Shown in pieces: positions 61,958-64,000 of a stretch of DNA of 64,000 bases. The DNA is from Magicicada septendecula (lineage: Eukaryota > Arthropoda > Insecta > Hemiptera > Cicadidae), in assembly GCA_034769895.1 (NCBI GenBank), contig CM068367.1, forward strand, positions 318,493,986 through 318,557,985, written 5' to 3'. The notes under the pieces are model-generated. The model had not been told where the DNA came from, did not search any database, and was given only the letters and a program-made list of their open reading frames with translations. Both the position numbers and the translations under genes were made by a program. The stretch's first letter is position 1; every line of letters begins with the position of its first letter.

Positions 61958-64000
61958 CAAGTCGGGTATTCCCCGCGATCACCGTGCGCTGCTTATTGAA
62001 ATCATCTAAATCGGTGATCCACTTTTTGTGATTTTTGTGAGCCATGTTTTTCTGAGGGAACATAAAGTTTGCAAACGTTTCAGCGTTCGGATAATGAGTA
62101 ATTATTTCCTTCGAAAAATGAGAGGGGACAAAGTTTGGATGTCGGTAAACACTTCACTTATGTTAGTGTTTGTTTGGTTATAAGGCCGGTGTTTTTGAAA
62201 AAACAAATTTTACTGTCTTCTAGTACCCGTGTTAGTAACTGCCGTTTTAAATGATTCACAATTAAAACGCACTAAAGTTAGAAAATATCATAATAGAACA
62301 CAAAACTACACGTTCCGATTCACATTATCTAAACGAGTCATATAGATATCATGAGCGGATCAATTTGTGTACTTCGTGAATGAGAAATGTATAAAGTATC
62401 ATCTTGGCGGGGTAGGTGATGTGAGGGAGTGGTAGAATCTGTGCTTGACCTCGGAACGCCGATTAATTTAAGAGCGAGAATAGGTATGCTATTCACTTTC
62501 ACGTGTTACGCTGCCCTCATAATATTCTCAACGAAGACAGCAACATGCCTACATTTTGTTACTCATAATTAAACAGTTTTTAAGAAAATTTGTTGCTATA
62601 TTACAAACGATAGCTTTCCTATCATACTGCGACGGGTAAAACAAGACGCCTCTAAATACTTGTTTATTAAAACGTAGTTTTAACGAATACATTTATATAA
62701 TTTTATTCTGAAACTGATCGTTCTGTTGTCTCACAGCAGTCATAAATTTTCTACCAACGTTTCACAATCGACAACATTAAATTTAAAGAAGTAATATGTA
62801 ACACCTCACGTGTAGCAGCATTGTCGTTTGTCATACAGTACGGCGTAGAACAATGACTGATCCGCTTTTTGTGAAGTGACACCTCAGTGTTTTTATGGTG
62901 ACATAATACGCTGTATACTGGTGTCGTGTCTAACAAATTGGGAGATTTTATTGTTTCATTGTAAATAACGGCTTTTAAATTTTGTTTGTCCGTATGGAAA
63001 ACAATTTTTTGTTTTTGAAATATGCATAACAGTTGAACAACGCACAAAGGATTGTGATCTAGTCCTTGTTATTTGTAGAGCGATGTCAAACATTGTAATG
63101 TTTGCATTTTGTATGTTAAAGTATTTAAAATTTGATTTAAACGTATCCTCTGAAACAACAACCGTATCCTTTGGTAAACTATTTGCTGGATAGTGTATGC
63201 AACAATTGTCTTGGTTGATTTGGTTTGCAAACCGTTATGTGTTCTGGTACACAGGCAAGTTAGATCTTACGTACCAGCTGCACTGAGCGGTACAGTGCTC
63301 GTATACACCGTTAACACATGTGCTCCTGATATGATACGTACAGGTGTGTATCCTGCAGGTGTAATGTAGCCAGCCCGTACAGCTACAGCCATGTTCCGGC
63401 TTCTTAGATTTTATTATAATTATTTATTTTTGGAGCAATTAACAAAACTGAAGACAAATTATGAGGTATCGAGTAGCCGACAGAAGGAAACGGTATCAAT
63501 CAATTCCGGTGACATTGCTGCAATTTACCGCCAAGTCGCTCACATTTTCGTTTAATAATTAAACCGTACAAGAAATAAGTATACGGTTTACAGTAGTGTT
63601 TAAAATTTACGGCTTTGAAGCGATGCCTATTTAGAAACGCGTAATGATTTTCGAGACGGAAATCATAAAATTCACCGCTTGTTAAAACTTAAAACATTTT
63701 TAGTACCTACCGAAAAACAGTACACACTTGATGTGCTGAAAAAAGTACATAAATTCGACACAGTACAATTACTTAATGCATACTACATACTTGTACTTTT
63801 TATTAACATACATTTTTTTATTTTAACTCCGATGCGTGTGTAGCACATGATAGTGCTTATGTTTAAAAAAATAAAAAATAAAAGAGGATATAGAAGTCAT
63901 ACAAATCTGTTAGTGTTGAAAGTGTTTCAAATAATATTACCGTACGATGAAACACAAAGTGGCGGTTAAAATTTAGTAGGTACATAGTAGCACAGAAATA
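61958..64000. other. Unannotated intergenic stretch
   Basis: About 2 kb with no gene, RNA or repeat that I can support. A 98-codon minus frame at 62751-63047 is open but shows no familiar motif. Confidence 0.5.

Noticed and set aside
62400-62480. tRNA-like box A (GAGTGGTAGAAT) followed by CTCGGAACGCC
   Set aside because: Box B does not fit GGTTCGAATCC and no cloverleaf could be drawn by eye.

Overview
The window is eukaryotic, AT-rich DNA, most likely from an insect. The only genes I can recognise outside the array are arthropod-type retroelement relics (several LINE reverse-transcriptase C-termini and a Jockey-like fragment), two hAT-like non-autonomous DNA transposons, and one decayed member of a multicopy arthropod protein family. 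I see no intact ordinary host gene, tRNA, rRNA or CRISPR. The species cannot be fixed from the sequence alone.

Positions 1-41474 are one tandem array of a roughly 7.6-kb unit: five complete copies of 7566, 7661, 7643, 7662 and 7659 bp and a sixth that stops abruptly after 3283 bp. It probably continues to the left of the window. Copies are nearly identical by eye. Each full unit carries one substantial open frame on the minus strand. Its product (525 codons in the best copy) has a long charged coiled-coil head that resembles the leader of insect LTR-element gag proteins, a cysteine-rich LDL-receptor class A-like domain, a second degenerate one, and an Asn-rich tail. Just upstream on the minus strand, TTATTACA is followed by a sequence resembling an LTR-element primer-binding site; just inside the frame's 3' end is TGTCGCGCCC. 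The array can therefore be read as a fossil LTR-element-like unit with one chimeric frame, unusually long (about 6 kb) shared terminal repeats and no recognisable pol. This is an inference. The remaining 6 kb of the unit is T-rich on plus and non-coding, with a tract of diverged ~100-bp subrepeats each holding a GTAAG-N5-CTTAC dyad, a GC-richer island, an AT hairpin, and a 34-codon hydrophobic small ORF preceded by an AAAGATGGC context.

Positions 41475-64000 are single-copy flank and old repeats. The array edge cuts directly into a decayed copy of a large arthropod multicopy protein (41475-43060). After that come LINE reverse-transcriptase C-terminal relics, all on plus (43.2, 48.4, 51.0, 53.4 and 55.9 kb). 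One has a (GAT)n tail and a 15-bp target duplication; one sits inside an 803-bp hAT-like element; one has had its last ~100 bp expanded into a 12-copy satellite. A Jockey-like relic lies on minus near 52.4 kb, and a second hAT-like element of 868 bp with a decayed 8-bp target duplication lies at 61.1-61.9 kb. The flank is rich in the 8-bp palindrome TAGGCCTA, which I did not find in the array.
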